DNA of 9,532 nucleotides, taken from NCBI GenBank assembly GCA_900553985.1, contig USFW01000042.1, positions 1 to 9,532 of the forward strand, written 5' to 3'. Position 1 is the stretch's first letter; every line of letters begins with the position of its first letter. Position numbers and translations under genes: made by a program. This document shows, piece by piece, positions 6,215 to 9,532 of the stretch. The notes beneath the pieces are model-generated. The model did no database searches. It was not told the origin of the DNA and worked only from the letters and a program-made list of their open reading frames with translations. The DNA comes from an uncultured Clostridium sp. GTDB taxonomy: Bacteria; Bacillota; Clostridia; TANB77; CAG-508.

Positions 6215-9212
6215 GATTAAAATTCATGAAATAGCCAAAAAGCTAAACTTAACCAGTAAAGAAGTATTAGAAGTAGCTAAAAAACTAAATATTGAAGCGA
6301 AAAGTCATTTAAGTGGAGTAGATGAAGAACAAGCAACAAAAATTGAAAAAGAATTATTAAAAAATACAAGTAAAGATAAAGTACAAACTCCAAAAGAAAA
6401 TACAAAGAAAGCTAAAAAGGAAGAAAAGAAGGAAACTCCTGTTATAATAAGAAGAGAAGTAATAATAGAAGAAGAGCAAGAAAAAAAGGAAAAAGAAAAA
6501 GCTCAAAAACAACAAAAAAGAAATAATAATGTTGGATTTGTTGAAAGAAAACAAAATAAAGATTATAACATAGTGTATAGAAATAAGCCTAATAAACCTA
6601 TGACAGTAAGTGAATTATTTGGCTTGAAGAAAGAAGAACAAAAGAAACCAGTAGAAGAAGTAAAAGAAGAGCCAAAGAAAGAAATAGAAGAGGTAAAAGA
6701 AACAGCAAAAGAAGAGTTAGTAAAAGAGAAAAAAGAAGAAATAAAACAAGATAAATCAAAAATGGAGGACATTAACACTAATAATACAGCAATTAAAACT
6801 GAGGATAGAGTGGTTGAAAATAATAAAGGTATGAGTAATAATATGCAAAAAGAAAATAAAGATAATAAAAGAAACGATAATAATTTCCATAAAAACAATA
6901 GTTATCAAAATAGAAATGAAAATAATAATTCAAACAATTACCAAAACAGAAATGGTCAAAACAATAGAAATAATTTTAACAAAAATAATAATTACAATAA
7001 TAGAAACAACAATAATTATAATAACAAAAATAATAACTATAATAAAAATGGAAACAATAATAATAGATTTAATAATAATAGAAACAACAATGACAAGTTT
7101 GGTAAAAAGCCATTAGATGAAAGAGGAATAGAAAAAAATATTAAAAATATTATGGCAGCTGATGTTGTTGAAAAAGAAACAGTTAGAGAATACAACAATA
7201 AAAACATAGATAAACAAAAACAAAATAGTAAGTTTGAAGAGAATAAAGCTAAAAAAACAAAGACAAGAAAAAATAGTGGTAATAATAGTTTTGATGAAGG
7301 AAAATTAAAAACTTTAAAACAAGCTAATAGATTATCTAGTATGTTTGATGAACAAGATGGTGGAATGTTAGATTATTATGATTTAACAACAGAAAGAGGA
7401 AGAAGAGGAAAGAAAAAGAAGAATATTAATCAAGAAGAAAGAACAAAACAAAAAATCTTTAAATTGACAAATATAGAAATTCCTGAAACTGTTACAGTAA
7501 AAGATTTAGCAGCAGAGATGAAAAAAACAACAGCAGAAGTAATAAAGAAATTGTTAGGTTTTGGAGTTATGGCAACAATTAATAATGAAATAGACTTTGA
7601 TACTGCATATTTAATAGCACAAGAATTTGGAATAACAGCTAAGAAGAAAGAAACAGTAACAGAAGAGGATATTTTATTTGACGAATCAGAAGATAGAGAA
7701 GAAGATTTACAAGCAAGACCACCAGTAGTAGTTGTTATGGGACACGTAGACCATGGTAAAACTTCATTATTAGATGCAATAAGAAAGACAAATGTAATAG
7801 AAGGCGAAGCTGGAGGAATTACACAAGCAATTGGTGCATATATGGTAAAAATAAATAACAGAGAAATAACTTTCTTAGATACACCAGGACATGAAGCATT
7901 TACATCAATGCGTGCTAGAGGTGCACAAATAACAGATATAGCAATACTTGTAGTAGCAGCAAATGATGGAGTAATGCCTCAAACAGTAGAAGCTATAAAC
8001 CATGCTAAATCAGCAGGAATACCAATTATTGTTGCAATAAATAAAATTGATTTACCAGATAGTAACATAGACAAAGTAAAACAAGAATTAATGGCATATG
8101 AGTTAGTTCCAGAAGAATGGGGTGGAGATACTATTTATGTTCCTATATCAGCAAAGAAAAATCAAAATATAGACCAATTACTAGAAATGATACTATTAGA
8201 AGCTGATATGTTAGAATTAAAAGCAAATCCTAATAAACAAGCAAAAGGAGTAGTAATCGAAGCTAGACTAGATAAAGCTAAAGGTGCAATAGCTTCAATG
8301 CTTGTACAAAGAGGAACATTAGATGTAGGAGATACTATCGTTGTAGGTTCTTCAATAGGAAGAATAAGAGCAATGACAAATGATAAAGGTAAAAAAGTAA
8401 AATCAGTAGGACCATCAAGTCCAGTTGAAATAATGGGATTAACAGATGTTCCAGAAGCTGGAGATACTTTCTACGAAGTTAAAAATGAAAAAATGGCTAA
8501 ACACTTAATAGAAAGAAGAAAACGTCAAGCTAGAGAACAAGCGATAAATGCAACTACAAAAGTGACTTTAGATAATTTATTTAGTCAAATGGAAGAAGGA
8601 AAATTAAAAGTACTAAATCTAATTGTAAAAGCAGATGTTCAAGGTTCAGTTGAAGCTGTAAAACAAGCTCTAGAAAAATTAGAAAATGAAGAAGTTAGAG
8701 TAAAAGTAATTCATAGTACAGTAGGAGCTGTTAATCAATCAGATGTTACACTTGCTAAAGTTTCAAATGCCATAATAATTGCATTCAATGTTAGACCAGA
8801 TAATATGGCAAAAGAAATGGCTGAAAAAGAAGAAGTAGAAATAAAACAATATTCTATTATATATCAAGCTATAGAAGATGTTGAAGCAGCAATGAAAGGT
8901 ATGTTAGACCCTAAATATGAAGAAAAAGTAATAGGAAATGCAGAAGTAAGACAAACATTTAAAATTTCAAATGTAGGAACTATTGCTGGAGCATTTGTAT
9001 TAAATGGAAAAGTAGAAAGAAATGCAGGAGTAAGAGTAATTAGAGAAAATATAGTAATACATGAAGGTCATTTGGCTACATTAAAAAGATTTAAAGATGA
9101 AGTTAAAGAAGTATCAAAAGGTTTTGAATGTGGTATGCAGATTGAAAACTATAATGATATTAAAGAAGGAGACATTATAGAAGTATTTATAATGGAAGAA
9201 GTAAAAAGATAA
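6207..9212 (+). CDS. infB: Translation initiation factor IF-2
   Basis: IF2 is the GTPase that brings initiator tRNA to the 30S subunit and promotes subunit joining. From TTG at 6207 the protein has 1001 residues, longer than B. subtilis IF2 (about 716). Order: first IF2_N helix domain (1-50); Lys/Glu-rich region (about 55-190); Asn-rich region (211-296); basic linker; second IF2_N (about 424-475); G domain with GHVDHGKT (512-519), DTPGHE (558-563), NKID (612-615) and SAK (648-650); then domains II to IV, ending with the conserved ECGMQIENYNDIKEGDIIEVF-like stretch. TTG 6207 is preferred: GGGGGTGA (6194-6201) sits 5 bp upstream, the N-terminus GKIKIHEIAKKLN matches relatives, and it overlaps ylxQ by 8 bp, like the previous junction. 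In-frame ATGs at 6201, 6192 and 6189 lie in or before that binding site. rbfA does not follow, unlike the common order. Confidence 0.97.
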   Translation: MGKIKIHEIAKKLNLTSKEVLEVAKKLNIEAKSHLSGVDEEQATKIEKELLKNTSKDKVQTPKENTKKAKKEEKKETPVIIRREVIIEEEQEKKEKEKAQKQQKRNNNVGFVERKQNKDYNIVYRNKPNKPMTVSELFGLKKEEQKKPVEEVKEEPKKEIEEVKETAKEELVKEKKEEIKQDKSKMEDINTNNTAIKTEDRVVENNKGMSNNMQKENKDNKRNDNNFHKNNSYQNRNENNNSNNYQNRNGQNNRNNFNKNNNYNNRNNNNYNNKNNNYNKNGNNNNRFNNNRNNNDKFGKKPLDERGIEKNIKNIMAADVVEKETVREYNNKNIDKQKQNSKFEENKAKKTKTRKNSGNNSFDEGKLKTLKQANRLSSMFDEQDGGMLDYYDLTTERGRRGKKKKNINQEERTKQKIFKLTNIEIPETVTVKDLAAEMKKTTAEVIKKLLGFGVMATINNEIDFDTAYLIAQEFGITAKKKETVTEEDILFDESEDREEDLQARPPVVVVMGHVDHGKTSLLDAIRKTNVIEGEAGGITQAIGAYMVKINNREITFLDTPGHEAFTSMRARGAQITDIAILVVAANDGVMPQTVEAINHAKSAGIPIIVAINKIDLPDSNIDKVKQELMAYELVPEEWGGDTIYVPISAKKNQNIDQLLEMILLEADMLELKANPNKQAKGVVIEARLDKAKGAIASMLVQRGTLDVGDTIVVGSSIGRIRAMTNDKGKKVKSVGPSSPVEIMGLTDVPEAGDTFYEVKNEKMAKHLIERRKRQAREQAINATTKVTLDNLFSQMEEGKLKVLNLIVKADVQGSVEAVKQALEKLENEEVRVKVIHSTVGAVNQSDVTLAKVSNAIIIAFNVRPDNMAKEMAEKEEVEIKQYSIIYQAIEDVEAAMKGMLDPKYEEKVIGNAEVRQTFKISNVGTIAGAFVLNGKVERNAGVRVIRENIVIHEGHLATLKRFKDEVKEVSKGFECGMQIENYNDIKEGDIIEVFIMEEVKR
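6837..7094 (+). repeat. Asparagine-rich low-complexity tract within infB
   Basis: This stretch encodes residues 211-296 of IF2. By direct count 49 of 86 residues are Asn, interspersed with Arg, Lys, Tyr, Phe, Gln and Gly in units resembling NNYNNRN. The DNA is a degenerate AAT/AAC-codon repeat in the + frame. It keeps the reading frame open without stops, so it is part of the protein. It is predicted to be disordered and positively charged. Its role is unknown. Confidence 0.9.
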
Positions 9213-9246
9213 TTAAATGACTTAAAATTTTATATATGAACAATTT

Positions 9247-9303
9247 AATACGGGCTAAGAGATATATATTTTATGTAAGTAATATTAATTAGCTCGTGTT
9301 TTT
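9247..9303 (+). terminator. Probable terminator of the infB operon
   Basis: ACGGGCTAA (9250-9258) pairs with TTAGCTCGT (9289-9297) over 9 bp with one G-T wobble. Three more outer pairs extend it to 9247 and 9300, and a T-run follows at 9299-9303. The loop of about 30 nt is AT-rich and long. It is placed 34 bp after the infB stop codon, as expected for an operon end. Confidence 0.6.
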
Positions 9304-9386
9304 AAATTATAGGAATTTGTATTTTATAAGTTAATAATGAAGTTGTTGTATAAACAAATACTGGATGATGTTTTTTAAAATTAGCC
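9304..9386. other. Intergenic stretch with no recognisable feature
   Basis: This is part of the gene-free 9213-9532 region, which otherwise holds the infB terminator and the palindromic repeat half. I found no convincing ORF, promoter or RNA gene here. There is a weak 5-bp hairpin (TTGTT and AACAA near 9346-9360) and a T6 run at 9371-9376. Confidence 0.5.
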
Positions 9387-9532
9387 GCTGGAACTGGGTG
9401 ATAATTATGACTTTTTTAAATTTTGGACTACTCATTCCATTCAGAAAGAATTGGTAAGGCTTTCTCATGAGCCTCTCTCACTCAGACCCCTTCATACTTC
9501 AGGTACCGTGAGCATTCCTCATTCGAAAGCCT
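9387..9532. repeat. Left half of the palindromic MITE-like element
   Basis: It begins GCTGGAACTGGGTGAT. Bases 9387-9428 and 9449-9471 are imperfect reverse complements of 86-127 and 41-63. It then runs through the shared 55-mer to the window end. The region is clearly less AT-rich than the adjacent genes. Its outer end lies 84 bp after the infB terminator stem. Because the 55-mer is in the same orientation at both window ends, the element must be short (about 218 bp), with this 55-mer at its centre, and not a long insertion sequence with inverted ends. Confidence 0.65.
9478..9532. repeat. Terminal direct repeat, right copy (55 bp)
   Basis: All 55 bases are identical to bases 1-55. The match ends exactly at the window boundary, as expected for a contig that begins and ends on the same assembly k-mer. 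Confidence 0.95.

Noticed and set aside
6916..7094. CRISPR-like or tandem repeat array in the AAT/AAC-rich DNA
   Set aside because: There are no uniform repeats or spacers; the pattern is codon repetition encoding Asn-rich protein.
6916..7116. A separate 66-codon gene rich in Ile and Thr
   Set aside because: It is the shifted-frame reading of the Asn-codon repeat within infB, with no ribosome binding site or recognisable protein.
9384..9477. A short reading frame running through the palindromic element on either strand
   Set aside because: Open stretches of about 20 to 50 codons exist because the element is GC-richer and symmetrical, but there is no start signal, and stops interrupt it near the 55-mer on both strands.
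1..9532. A 9.48-kb plasmid or other circular element
   Set aside because: The exact end overlap would allow it, but the content is chromosomal housekeeping genes with no replication, partition, mobilisation or phage gene, and the overlap lies in the middle of a palindromic repeat. A repeat-induced assembly end explains it better.

Overview
The window is AT-rich (roughly 30% GC by eye, AGA as the main arginine codon, strong AAGGAGG ribosome binding sites, several TTG starts). It carries the block rimP-nusA-ylxR-ylxQ-infB in the order typical of low-GC Gram-positive bacteria. I read it as chromosomal DNA of a Bacillota member, most likely an uncultured clostridial-type lineage. Genus or species cannot be named from the sequence. 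All eight genes lie on the + strand and look intact.

Layout: (1) 1-127, half of a palindromic, GC-richer repeat element. (2) 176-946, fabI, the enoyl-ACP reductase, as a single-gene unit closed by an AT-rich hairpin and T-run. (3) 1171-2751, a membrane-anchored or exported oligopeptide-type solute-binding protein with its own promoter and no permease genes nearby. (4) 2840-3889, recA, behind a near-consensus promoter with overlapping dyads, one of them like an SOS box. (5) 3895-4020, a compact control region holding an inverted repeat, a sigma-A-type promoter and a strong leader hairpin. (6) 4021-9212, the transcription/translation operon rimP, nusA, ylxR (rnpM), ylxQ and infB, with tight or overlapping junctions. 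(7) 9247-9303, a terminator-like hairpin, then about 80 bp with nothing recognisable, then the other half of the palindromic repeat from 9387 to the end.

How the genes work together: RimP matures the 30S subunit, NusA controls RNA polymerase pausing and termination, YlxR and YlxQ are small RNA-binding proteins, and IF2 places initiator tRNA on the 30S subunit. Co-transcription links transcription elongation to ribosome assembly and initiation. RecA, FabI and the binding protein appear to be independent units.

The main unexplained structure is at the ends. Bases 1-55 equal bases 9478-9532 exactly, and the flanking sequences (41-127 and 9387-9471) are inverted repeats of each other. Joined through the shared 55-mer they give a roughly 218-bp imperfect palindrome. 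The simplest reading is a short dispersed MITE-like element on both sides of this segment, with the assembler stopping at a shared 55-mer. A true 9.48-kb circle is less likely, because the content is core chromosomal genes with no replication or mobility gene. No CRISPR array, tRNA, rRNA, transposase or phage gene was seen.
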